From CAZTLE01 sp964614415 (GTDB taxonomy: Bacteria; Bacteroidota; Bacteroidia; Flavobacteriales; Flavobacteriaceae), in assembly GCA_964614415.1 (NCBI GenBank), contig CAZTLE010000051.1, positions 1 through 22,487 on the forward strand: DNA of 22,487 nt. Direction: 5' to 3'. The stretch's first letter is position 1, and each line of letters begins with the position of its first letter. The position numbers and the translations under genes are program-made. The notes below the pieces were generated by a model, which ran no database searches, was not told the DNA's origin, and worked only from the letters and a program-made list of their open reading frames with translations. Shown here one piece after another: positions 15,044-21,832 of this stretch.

Positions 15044-15883
15044 TTATTCGTGGAGTACCAGGAAAGGTATTTTGGTATGGTAGCTTATCCGGTTTACTTT
15101 GGGAGTATAGAGGAGTCGTTGGAAGAAGTTGATGTTTTTGGCTACCATGGCAATCATATCAATGCGCATTACATCCACGAAGGACTCAAGGACCTCCTCA
15201 ATAGGCTGCCCATCAATGAAATGAAAACTGTGTGGTATGTCATACAGGAAGTCTTCCAGAGCATCCCTGTTTACCTGTTGTTGCTCCGACATTGGTTTGT
15301 CGGATTTGGTACAGTGTAAAACGTTCACCGATGCCTTGTGCATCGCTGCCACTTCAGAAAGGGTGAGTAGTACTTTCTGCTTGAAATGGAGATTGAAGTC
15401 GGTGGGAAAGACAATTTGCCGGGTCGGAGTAAATTCGGCATTTTCAGGGACTATCAGAACTGGACACTTAACACGGGAGATGACCTCTCCGGTTCTGCTG
15501 CCTATGGTTACCTCTTTAAGACCGGAGGCACCCTTTGTGCCCATCACGATGAAGTCTATATTCCTTTCTGAAATTGTTTTCTTAATGGCATCTACGAAAA
15601 GCCCCAGTTCCAGTACGGGATAGTGCTTGTGATGTCCGTTTGGAAAGAGCGTCTCGATTTTTCCGATGACCTCATTCAGTTTGGTTTCTGTTTCTGAAGA
15701 AGAACTGGTTTGGGCAATGGTAACCCCTTGTGCAATGGCGTTCTCTCTGGGATAGAGTCCCGGATTGAACCGAACGTGTAACAGGTAAAATGAAACCGGC
15801 TCCTCTTTAAAGAACTGCATAGCATATTTGGTCGCATTCCATGCGTTCTCCGAAAAGTCTGTTGGGATCAAGACATTGGTCAT
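15044..15883 (-). CDS. tandem-domain universal stress protein next to the regulator genes
   Basis: This 279-residue USP starts at the ATG 15881-15883 (MTNVLIPTDFSENAWNATKYAM). A longer reading from 15904 would place the start inside the -7 element, so the promoter decides the start. Domain 1 has G115, G118, G128 and S129. Domain 2 opens RQIVFPTDFNLHFKQKVL and ends KNINFFQRLLYTPKVNRISYHTKIPFLVLHE. A Ser-rich insert, TSSSSETET (about 60-67), is found here alone. The gene is next to the response regulator but has its own promoter, and 86 nt separate its stop from the next USP start. Confidence 0.93.
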   Translation of the reverse strand: MTNVLIPTDFSENAWNATKYAMQFFKEEPVSFYLLHVRFNPGLYPRENAIAQGVTIAQTSSSSETETKLNEVIGKIETLFPNGHHKHYPVLELGLFVDAIKKTISERNIDFIVMGTKGASGLKEVTIGSRTGEVISRVKCPVLIVPENAEFTPTRQIVFPTDFNLHFKQKVLLTLSEVAAMHKASVNVLHCTKSDKPMSEQQQVNRDALEDFLYDIPHSFHFIDGQPIEEVLESFVDVMRIDMIAMVAKNINFFQRLLYTPKVNRISYHTKIPFLVLHE

Positions 15884-15901
15884 CAGGCAACAATATAAAT
15901 T

Positions 15902-15944
15902 CAAATGTATCCTGACGGCTTTTGGGAAAGAATGATAAAAATCA
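15902..15944 (-). promoter_or_regulatory. FNR-like operator and -7 element of the USP at 15883
   Basis: The minus strand has TGATTTTTATCA (15933-15944), 23 bp, then TACATTTG (15902-15909), a full match to TAnnTTTG. The operator starts 4 nt beyond the response-regulator stop codon at 15949, and the USP ATG lies 18 nt after the element. Confidence 0.87.
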
Positions 15945-15948
15945 GTTT

Positions 15949-17004
15949 TTAGTCTATAAGCTGCAAACCTTCCAGATCGAGTATCCTAATGTTACGTCCT
16001 TCGATCTCGATAAGGCCGTCTTTTTTAAACCCCGAAAGGGTTCGGATAAGACTTTCAGTGGCGATTCCTGCTACACTGGCCAGGTCATAACGGGAGATCT
16101 TAATACCATCCTCTGTTTTGCGATTCATGACTTCTGAGAATTGCAGAATGGTCTGAGCGGTTTTCCTGCGCACCGAACTATACGCCATTTGAAGCAATTG
16201 TTCTTTCACTTCGGTAAGGTTGTCGGACAGCAGGTTCATAACTTCCAGGGACACATTATTACTGCGTTGCAGAATATCCTTGAGGTCTTTTTTGAGCACG
16301 CCGGCGAGTTCGGTATCCTCTATGGTGGTGGCCGACTCCTGGTAAGGAATGTTATCGATGAAGGAAGTAAATCCAAGGAACTCATCGGCACGATGTAATG
16401 CGGTAATCAATTCCTTGCCGCTTTCATCCATCTTGTGAGTTTTAACCACCCCTTTAAGGATGAGATAAATATAGTTGGAATTGGAGCCTTCACTGTAAAT
16501 AATATCCCCTTTCTTGTGTGTTGAGATTATGCCGTTGTCATCAAAGAAGTTCTTTAACTGATGCAGGTTGGAAGGGGTTTCATCCTCTCCGGTATCATCC
16601 TTTTCCGAACCGGTCTTCATGACCCGGGACAGGATAAGTGCCTTAGCCAATCTACTCTCAATGGCACTTATTAATTCATGTTCTTCGAAGGGTTTGGTGA
16701 GGTAATCGTCGGCTCCCATATCCATTCCTTTGCGAATCTCCTTATGTTCGGTTTTTGCCGAAAGAAAAATAAACGGGATATGAGTGGTTTCAGAGCGGGA
16801 GGATAAGGTTTCCAGAACCTCGTAGCCGTCCACTTCGGGCATCATAATGTCACAGACAATGATATCGGGGCTTTCTGAAATGGCTTTTTCAATACCAATA
16901 CGACCGTTTGGAGCAGTGACAACGTCATAGTCCGAAAGTTCAAGAAGTTCTGCGGTATTCTCACGAAGTGCCGCGTCATCTTCAATAATAAGTACTTTGC
17001 TCAT
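15949..17004 (-). CDS. response regulator: receiver domain fused to Crp/Fnr DNA-binding module
   Basis: This 351-residue protein has a receiver domain at 1-120: acidic pair D9/D10, phospho-acceptor D52 in VCDIMMPEVDGYEV, and K104 in LTKPF. After a linker, an effector-type cNMP fold (about 148-245) is followed by a dimer helix and a Crp-type winged helix-turn-helix (about 275-345). The position of the cAMP-phosphate Arg holds E223 (YQESATT), so cAMP binding is unlikely; no N-terminal Cys cluster for an Fe-S centre is seen. The recognition helix ATESLIRTLSGFKKDGLI keeps E317 and R321 at the spacing that in CRP/FNR reads TGA. Hence phosphorylation, not a ligand, should switch it. The start overlaps the kinase stop (ATGA). 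It is my candidate for binding the nine TGAY-N4-RTCA operators in this window. Confidence 0.92.
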   Translation of the reverse strand: MSKVLIIEDDAALRENTAELLELSDYDVVTAPNGRIGIEKAISESPDIIVCDIMMPEVDGYEVLETLSSRSETTHIPFIFLSAKTEHKEIRKGMDMGADDYLTKPFEEHELISAIESRLAKALILSRVMKTGSEKDDTGEDETPSNLHQLKNFFDDNGIISTHKKGDIIYSEGSNSNYIYLILKGVVKTHKMDESGKELITALHRADEFLGFTSFIDNIPYQESATTIEDTELAGVLKKDLKDILQRSNNVSLEVMNLLSDNLTEVKEQLLQMAYSSVRRKTAQTILQFSEVMNRKTEDGIKISRYDLASVAGIATESLIRTLSGFKKDGLIEIEGRNIRILDLEGLQLID

Positions 17005-18527
17005 ACCTGGTTGGTGTTAGTAAGTGTAGGTAGGCTTACGAGGAAGGAACTTCCTTTTCCTTCCGTACTTGTAAAGGTAATAGTCCCTCCAAGGTTTTCC
17101 AAATGGCTTTTCACAATATTGAGCCCTATTCCGGTTCCCTGATTTGTCAGGGCATTTTCAGCCCGGAAGTAGCGGTCGAACACAAATTTTTGCTCCACCT
17201 CCGGAATTCCGATACCTTCATCGGTGATTGTAATAGACAACAGGGAGTCTTTTTCCACAACTGTTATATCGATCACCGAATTTTCCGGTGAATACTTAAT
17301 AGCGTTGTTTACCAGATTCGTGAGAATTAGCTCAAGTATCTTCTCGTCAAATTCCAGGGTAATCTCATCAATGTCCTTCGGATAATTGATCTTCTGTCCG
17401 TTTTTAAGGAGCATATTGGCATCGTAAATAACCTGATTAACCACCTTGCTCAATGGAAAACGGGTATACTTATAGTTTACTTTACCACTTTCCAGGCGCT
17501 CTACAGACAGGAAGTCATTGATAATATTGGTTAGGTACTTCACCTTGTTCTTTATGGTATTCAGGTGCTTCTCCCGATTGACCTGTTGCTCCTCCCTGGT
17601 GTACTTACCGATAAGGGCGGAGGAAGTAAGAATACCGCTCAGAGGGGTTTTAAACTCATGACTTACCAGGGAAAGAAATTTAGTCTTCAATTCATTGAGT
17701 TCTTTTTCCTTGGCCAGCGCCTCAGTAAGTTGGCGCGTTCGCTCCTGAACTGTTTTTTCCAGCTTCTGAGTATAGTTCTTTCGTTCTGTAATATCGAGGA
17801 CGATGGCCACGAAAACCGTGCGGTTCCCAAGAGAAGATAATTGAAGGTGCACCTCTACAGGATAGGTAGTACCATCCTTGCGCCGGTGCCTTGTCTCAAA
17901 TTGTATCTTTTCCTGTTGTCGCTCTCTAAGTGGGGCAATAAGCACCTCGAAACTCTCGGTTGTGAAATCAGGTTTTATACCAATCGGAGTTTTGGCCAGG
18001 AGTTCTTCAAGGGAATATTGGAGGTTCTTAATTCCACCCCGATTCACATCGATGAAGGCCAATGATTGAGCGTCAAAAATATAGATCTCATTTAGAGACT
18101 CGTTGAAAATTTTTGCCCAGTGTTCGAGTTGATCTTCAACTTTTTTTCGCTCTGTGATATCGATTACCAGAGCCATAGCGTAGTGTTCGCCTTCCACGAC
18201 CAGAGGACTTAGTCCCACTTCAACCGGAAAATTGGATCCGTCCTTACGCTTCCCGTACAGATTCATCCCCTGACCCATTTGACGCTTGTCGCTTTTATTC
18301 ATAAATCCGGAGACATGGTCGTCATGTTTATGATGATAGCGTTGGGGGATGAGCATATTTAGTGATTGTCCGGTAAGTTCGCCGTTCGAGTACCCGAACA
18401 TTTGGTTCGCCGACGGGTTGGTAGCTACGATCTGTCGTTTTGCATTCACGACGACTATGCCTTCGGAAACCGAATCAAAAATGGTCTTAAAAATACCAAT
18501 GCTTTGCGCCTCGAACAATTTCATCAT
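17001..18527 (-). CDS. soluble PAS-PAS histidine kinase with FixL/DosP-like heme-PAS features
   Basis: This 508-residue kinase has no membrane helix. PAS1 (about 10-125) contains the motif PQRYHHKHDDHVSGFM, which lines up with the FixL segment holding its proximal heme ligand, so H68 is the candidate heme ligand. At the place of FixL's distal Arg stands M88 (GQGMNLYGKRKDG). PAS2 (about 135-250) ends with a DITERK linker and then a coiled coil. HisKA has the phospho-acceptor H290 in SLVSHEFKTPL. HATPase_c has the N box TNLVNNAIKYS (403-413), DEGIGIP (436-442) and GTGIGL (464-469). The role inferred is O2, NO or redox sensing through heme, then phosphotransfer to the REC-Crp protein encoded 4 nt overlapping downstream. 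The start could be the second Met. Confidence 0.9.
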   Translation of the reverse strand: MMKLFEAQSIGIFKTIFDSVSEGIVVVNAKRQIVATNPSANQMFGYSNGELTGQSLNMLIPQRYHHKHDDHVSGFMNKSDKRQMGQGMNLYGKRKDGSNFPVEVGLSPLVVEGEHYAMALVIDITERKKVEDQLEHWAKIFNESLNEIYIFDAQSLAFIDVNRGGIKNLQYSLEELLAKTPIGIKPDFTTESFEVLIAPLRERQQEKIQFETRHRRKDGTTYPVEVHLQLSSLGNRTVFVAIVLDITERKNYTQKLEKTVQERTRQLTEALAKEKELNELKTKFLSLVSHEFKTPLSGILTSSALIGKYTREEQQVNREKHLNTIKNKVKYLTNIINDFLSVERLESGKVNYKYTRFPLSKVVNQVIYDANMLLKNGQKINYPKDIDEITLEFDEKILELILTNLVNNAIKYSPENSVIDITVVEKDSLLSITITDEGIGIPEVEQKFVFDRYFRAENALTNQGTGIGLNIVKSHLENLGGTITFTSTEGKGSSFLVSLPTLTNTNQV

Positions 18528-18528
18528 T

Positions 18529-18573
18529 CAAAAGTACGTATTTTAACCCTGCTTTGCGGGCTGATATTTGTCA
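18529..18573 (-). promoter_or_regulatory. possible shared operator for kinase-regulator genes, atypical spacing
   Basis: The operator at 18562-18573 also faces the kinase gene. In that direction TACTTTTG (18529-18536) lies 25 bp away rather than 23, and only 1 nt before the first ATG, so transcription from it would be nearly leaderless or would start inside the gene. Autoregulation is plausible, but the direction and sign are uncertain. Confidence 0.4.
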
Positions 18574-18604
18574 TAGTATGAATTGAAGCATGCCGCTACT
18601 TTTA
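18562..18604 (+). promoter_or_regulatory. FNR-like operator and -7 element of the TerB-like gene
   Basis: TGATATTTGTCA (18562-18573), 23 bp, then TACTTTTA (18597-18604); the ATG follows at 18629. The spacing matches the eight other sites exactly, so this gene is a confident member of the group. Confidence 0.85.
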
Positions 18605-18628
18605 TATCAGTATTAAAAATCGAGTATC

Positions 18629-19042
18629 ATGACATATACAGAACAACCTCAGGTGGTTTTTTATCAGAAATTAGGTGAGCTTTTTTATGCCATTGCGGCC
18701 GCTGATAAAGTTGTGCGAACCAAGGAGTTTGAAGCCTTGCGCAAACTGGTGAAAGACGAATGGGAAGAAATTGACGACTATACCGATGAGTTCGACACGG
18801 ACGCCGCCTATCAAATGGAGATCGTTTTTCAATGGTTCGAATACGAACAATTGGACGCCTCGGACTGCTTTAACGATTTTGCTTCTTTCTATAAGGACAA
18901 CCCAAAACTCTTTTCCGAACGAAAATTGAAGCTTATCTGGAAGACGGCCAACGCCATCGCCAATGCTTTTTCCGGAAAGAACAAATCGGAGGTCATTATG
19001 CTTACAAAACTCAGGCTATTGTTCCAGGGGGGCGAGGCATGA
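18629..19042 (+). CDS. TerB-like helical protein
   Basis: This 137-residue soluble, all-helical, acidic protein has near its N-terminus the segment LGELFYAIAAADKVVRTKEFEALRKLV, typical of the TerB/DUF533-like fold (A-x-AADG/K-V-x3-E), usually a metal-binding helical bundle. Later parts are rich in acidic residues (DDYTDEFDTDAA). TerB-type proteins are linked to tellurite and general stress resistance, though most members have no known activity. It has an FNR-like promoter divergent from the histidine kinase, and its stop codon TGA is the first three bases of the next gene's operator. Confidence 0.75.
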   Translation: MTYTEQPQVVFYQKLGELFYAIAAADKVVRTKEFEALRKLVKDEWEEIDDYTDEFDTDAAYQMEIVFQWFEYEQLDASDCFNDFASFYKDNPKLFSERKLKLIWKTANAIANAFSGKNKSEVIMLTKLRLLFQGGEA

Positions 19043-19082
19043 CAAATGTCATATTTTACTGAAGTGACGCATACTACTTTTG
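19040..19082 (+). promoter_or_regulatory. FNR-like operator and -7 element of the small membrane protein gene
   Basis: TGACAAATGTCA (19040-19051), 23 bp, then TACTTTTG (19075-19082), a full -7 match, with the ATG at 19108. The first three bases of the operator are the TerB-like gene's stop codon. Confidence 0.87.
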
Positions 19083-19107
19083 AACCAACAATTAAAAAGA
19101 TCATCTT

Positions 19108-19392
19108 ATGACAACCTATGCAAAACTTCAGACCGAATTTGATAAGAACTCACTAGGCTATTACGCACTGGCCATTATTGCTTCTACCTGTGTAGGTTCG
19201 ATAGCGGTAATGTCTATCCTGGCCCACGGCAATGGATTCCTCCAAATGGCCATGGTATTTTTGGTTGTTGCCGTATGTAATGCGCACAACGCCGCCATCC
19301 TTACCGTTCAAAAACCCAAGATAGTGTTCGACTTGCTCGTTTTGAGCCTCGTCGTTAATATATTGTTGATCGTTGGGAACAGCTTGTATTAA
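19108..19392 (+). CDS. small multi-helix membrane protein of unknown function
   Basis: This 94-residue protein has an amphipathic N-terminus (residues 1-17) followed by three hydrophobic segments: about 18-38 (YYALAIIASTCVGSIAVM), 44-58 (FLQMAMVFLVVAVCNAH) and 72-90 (VFDLLVLSLVVNILLIVG). A CNAHNAA turn sits between the second and third helix, and Cys and His there could bind metal or heme, which is speculative. No family is recognised. It has its own FNR-like promoter and is closed by the terminator at 19414-19447, so it is a monocistronic member of the low-oxygen set. Coding status is supported by the bracketing promoter and terminator. Confidence 0.78.
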   Translation: MTTYAKLQTEFDKNSLGYYALAIIASTCVGSIAVMSILAHGNGFLQMAMVFLVVAVCNAHNAAILTVQKPKIVFDLLVLSLVVNILLIVGNSLY

Positions 19393-19413
19393 CAACAACT
19401 GTTTTCGATTTGC

Positions 19414-19447
19414 AAAAAATGCCTCCTGCCCGGGAGGCATTTTTTTC
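19414..19447 (+). terminator. intrinsic terminator after the small membrane protein gene
   Basis: A hairpin with stem GCCTCC/GGAGGC, extended by A-T pairs on both sides, is followed by T7 (19440-19446). A-rich sequence on its left would also let it act on the other strand. The following operator starts 1-2 nt after the T-run. Confidence 0.88.
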
Positions 19448-19490
19448 TGACCAATATCATTGAATACCGTTAAGGACAGGCCTACTTTTA
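19448..19490 (+). promoter_or_regulatory. FNR-like operator and -7 element of the DUF3298-like lipoprotein gene
   Basis: TGACCAATATCA (19448-19459), 23 bp, then TACTTTTA (19483-19490), with the ATG at 19511. Being inside the longer open frame that begins at a TTG at 19460, it excludes that earlier start. Confidence 0.86.
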
Positions 19491-19510
19491 CTAAAACAAC
19501 AGATTTGACC

Positions 19511-20386
19511 ATGAAATATTTACTGCCCATTTGTATACTTTTTTTCTTCTCCTGCAAGAACGACGTGGACCGTTCCGATCCCGATTCTGTTACTTCCGAC
19601 TCATTGGAAGTGGTGATGCCCAATGATACCATTAAAGGGCAGGAGAACGACATTGATCTTGAAAAACAGAAGTCCATTGTAATAAAACAAAAGTCCCTGG
19701 AAGACCGGGAGGATGAGCGGGATGAACTCCAGGAATTAGTGATTACCAAAAACTACATCAAGGATGAAGACTTTTACACGATCGATTTCCGGTATCCACA
19801 CCTCAACGAAGAGCTAAAGGCTTCGTATGAGAACTTCAACGAATATATTTCAGATTACTATGTGGATATTAGCGGCGTCGAAGCTCAGATACTGGAGGAC
19901 AAAGAGCTTATCTGTGATACGGTTCCACTGAAAATGAAACGGGAGAGCCGCAAGATTGATTATAAGATCTACAATGTGAACGATAAGCTCATCAGTATTT
20001 TATTCTATAAAGAGAATTTCTACTCATGGACGTTGCATCCTACCTATTCTTTTGACGCTGTGAATTACGATCTCAACCGCTCGGTATTCATGAAGTATGA
20101 GGACTTCTTTACAACCGGTTCCGAAGAGGAACTACGCGGTATTCTTAACGAGATCCTCTTGAAGAAGATCAGCACAGGTGAAATGTATTACGACTGCTGG
20201 GGAATTACAGAAGAGGACTTCTTCAAGTATAAGAACAACTTTGTGCTGGATGACACTTCTGTGGAGTATTACTTTGACGACTGTGTGATCTGCCCTTCGT
20301 ATACAGGTAGTTATTCGGTAAAAATTCCGCTGCAAGACCTGCTACCGGTATTGAGGCGTTATGATGTAAATCCGTTAACTTTCTAG
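19511..20386 (+). CDS. DUF3298/RsiV-like lipoprotein
   Basis: This 291-residue lipoprotein has a signal YLLPICILFFFSCKND (Cys about residue 15). A charged, low-complexity linker of about 60 residues follows (KQKSLEDREDERDELQELV), then a globular domain. The end of the domain, EYYFDDCVICPSYTGSYSVKIPL, looks like the C-terminal part of DUF3298 proteins, which include lysozyme-binding anti-sigma RsiV ectodomains and hypothetical lipoproteins. I judge this by pattern only. The pair of Cys in DDCVIC and the DCWG segment could form disulfides. The start is fixed by the promoter (19483-19490). It ends 19 nt before deoC and could be co-transcribed with it. Confidence 0.82.
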   Translation: MKYLLPICILFFFSCKNDVDRSDPDSVTSDSLEVVMPNDTIKGQENDIDLEKQKSIVIKQKSLEDREDERDELQELVITKNYIKDEDFYTIDFRYPHLNEELKASYENFNEYISDYYVDISGVEAQILEDKELICDTVPLKMKRESRKIDYKIYNVNDKLISILFYKENFYSWTLHPTYSFDAVNYDLNRSVFMKYEDFFTTGSEEELRGILNEILLKKISTGEMYYDCWGITEEDFFKYKNNFVLDDTSVEYYFDDCVICPSYTGSYSVKIPLQDLLPVLRRYDVNPLTF

Positions 20387-20405
20387 GCGGTTATAATCAC
20401 ACCGT

Positions 20406-21053
20406 ATGAAAGACCTTAATACCTATATAGACCACACCCTTTTAAAGCCCGCTGCAACCCCCGATGACATTGTTGCTTTATGTAAGGAAGCCGATACGTA
20501 TGACCTCTTTGCCGTTTGTGTGAATAGCGCATACGCTTACCTGGCCGTTAACGAGTTGGAAGATTCTGCCGTTCGCGTTGCAGCAACCGTTGGCTTTCCG
20601 CTGGGAGCTTCTTCAAAAAGCGCTAAGGTGGCCGAGGCTCAATGGTGTGTAGACCAGGGCGTAGATGAGGTCGATATGGTCTTGAATCTGGGTTTTTTGA
20701 AAGCAGGTCTTTACAAATCGGTTCGTGAGGAAATATCAGCTGTGAAAAACGTGATGGATCGGCGCATTTTAAAAGTGATCATTGAGACTTGCGATCTCAC
20801 AGATGATGAAAAGCAGATGGCGTGTACGATTGCTCAGAAGGCAGGTGCCGATTTCGTTAAAACCTCTACCGGATTCGGTTCGGGGGGAGCTACGCTCGCC
20901 GATGTCATTTTGATGCGTGAAACCGTAGGGCAGGATATGCAGGTAAAGGCCTCAGGTGGTATAAAGACCAGGGAACAGGCGGAAGCATTTATAAAAGCAG
21001 GAGCCAACCGTATAGGAACTTCATCGGGAGTAGCCCTTGTTTTTCCGAAATAA
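20406..21053 (+). CDS. deoC: deoxyribose-phosphate aldolase
   Basis: DeoC cleaves 2-deoxyribose 5-phosphate to glyceraldehyde 3-phosphate and acetaldehyde in nucleoside catabolism. The 215-residue TIM-barrel protein has the DEVDMV acidic residue D90, the Schiff-base lysine K152 in ADFVKTSTGF and the second lysine K181 in VKASGGIK, matching D102, K167 and K201 of the E. coli enzyme. It starts 19 nt after the DUF3298-like gene and no FNR-like box lies between; 8 nt separate it from deoD. Expression could come from the lipoprotein promoter or from a weak promoter inside the gene's 5' flank that I cannot define. Confidence 0.96.
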   Translation: MKDLNTYIDHTLLKPAATPDDIVALCKEADTYDLFAVCVNSAYAYLAVNELEDSAVRVAATVGFPLGASSKSAKVAEAQWCVDQGVDEVDMVLNLGFLKAGLYKSVREEISAVKNVMDRRILKVIIETCDLTDDEKQMACTIAQKAGADFVKTSTGFGSGGATLADVILMRETVGQDMQVKASGGIKTREQAEAFIKAGANRIGTSSGVALVFPK

Positions 21054-21061
21054 AACATATC

Positions 21062-21763
21062 ATGAGTATTCATCTTGAAGCCAAACCGGGCGAGATCGCC
21101 GAATCGGTACTGTTACCGGGTGATCCCATGCGGGCAAAGTGGATTGCCGAGACATTTCTCGAAGATCCCGTATGTTATAATGACGTACGCGCTATGTTGG
21201 GATATACCGGTATGTACAACGGAAAACGCATTTCGGTGCAGGGCACAGGTATGGGTATTCCCAGTGCGCTGATCTATTGCCACGAGCTTATCAATGATTA
21301 CGGCGTTAAAAATCTGATCCGTGTTGGAAGTGCCGGCTCCTATCAATCCGATGTTGCTATTCGGGATATCGTTATTGCCATGGCGGCTTCTTCGACATCG
21401 GGTATCAATAACTCGCGCTTTATCAATGCCGATTATTCGCCCACGGCCAACTTCGATCTGTTTATGAAGGCGGTCACCTATGCGCAGGAACACAATATTG
21501 CCGTAAAGGCTGGTAATGTGCTATCCAGCGATGAGTTTTATGAAGACGATAGAGATGCTTACAAGCAATGGGCTGAGTTTGGCGTGCTCTGTGTTGAAAT
21601 GGAGGCCGCAGGTTTATACACTATCGCCGCTAAATATAACGTGAGAGCTCTTGCAATACTCACGATTTCAGACTCCCTGGTCACTGGGGAACGTGTTTCA
21701 GCAGACGAACGGGAGACCACCTTCTCAAGGATGGTCGAGATTGCACTTCATACACTTTCGTAA
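21062..21763 (+). CDS. deoD: purine nucleoside phosphorylase, DeoD type
   Basis: DeoD splits purine (deoxy)nucleosides with phosphate into base and (deoxy)ribose 1-phosphate. At 233 residues it matches the hexameric E. coli enzyme in numbering: H4, G20, R24, R43, R87 and S90 for phosphate and substrate binding, VEME at 178-181 (E179, E181), D204 as the general acid in TISDS, and R217. All appear intact. Together with deoC it makes a short deoxynucleoside salvage unit; a phosphopentomutase gene would be needed to link the two steps and is not in the window. A hairpin follows directly after the stop. Confidence 0.96.
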   Translation: MSIHLEAKPGEIAESVLLPGDPMRAKWIAETFLEDPVCYNDVRAMLGYTGMYNGKRISVQGTGMGIPSALIYCHELINDYGVKNLIRVGSAGSYQSDVAIRDIVIAMAASSTSGINNSRFINADYSPTANFDLFMKAVTYAQEHNIAVKAGNVLSSDEFYEDDRDAYKQWAEFGVLCVEMEAAGLYTIAAKYNVRALAILTISDSLVTGERVSADERETTFSRMVEIALHTLS

Positions 21764-21793
21764 TAAAAACGGGGCCTTCAACTGAAGGCCCCG
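21764..21793 (-). terminator. terminator between the convergent deoD and USP genes
   Basis: A perfect stem of 10-11 bp (GGGGCCTTCA/TGAAGGCCCC, 21771-21780 and 21783-21792) lies between two convergent genes. In the minus direction it is followed by a T-rich run (complement of 21763-21769), so it is a proper terminator for the USP gene at 21833. In the plus direction it lacks a T-tract and would end deoD less efficiently. Confidence 0.85.
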
Positions 21794-21832
21794 GTGTTAT
21801 AGATCTAAATTGTTAAAGTCGATAGCAACAAG

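Noticed and set aside
11445..15883. Recent tandem duplication or repeat array of USP genes
   Set aside because: The genes share motifs but not long stretches of identical DNA, so these are old paralogs rather than a recent repeat.
15884..15904. Earlier start for the USP at 15883
   Set aside because: It would overlap the -7 element, and paralogs all begin two to five residues before ILLPTDFS.
19460..19510. TTG start 17 codons upstream of the DUF3298-like lipoprotein
   Set aside because: The promoter element at 19483-19490 lies inside this stretch, and the signal peptide begins at 19511.
20340..20405. FNR-like box or clear promoter for deoC
   Set aside because: No TGAY-N4-RTCA was found; TAACTTTC at about 20377 is only a partial -7 match with no supporting element.
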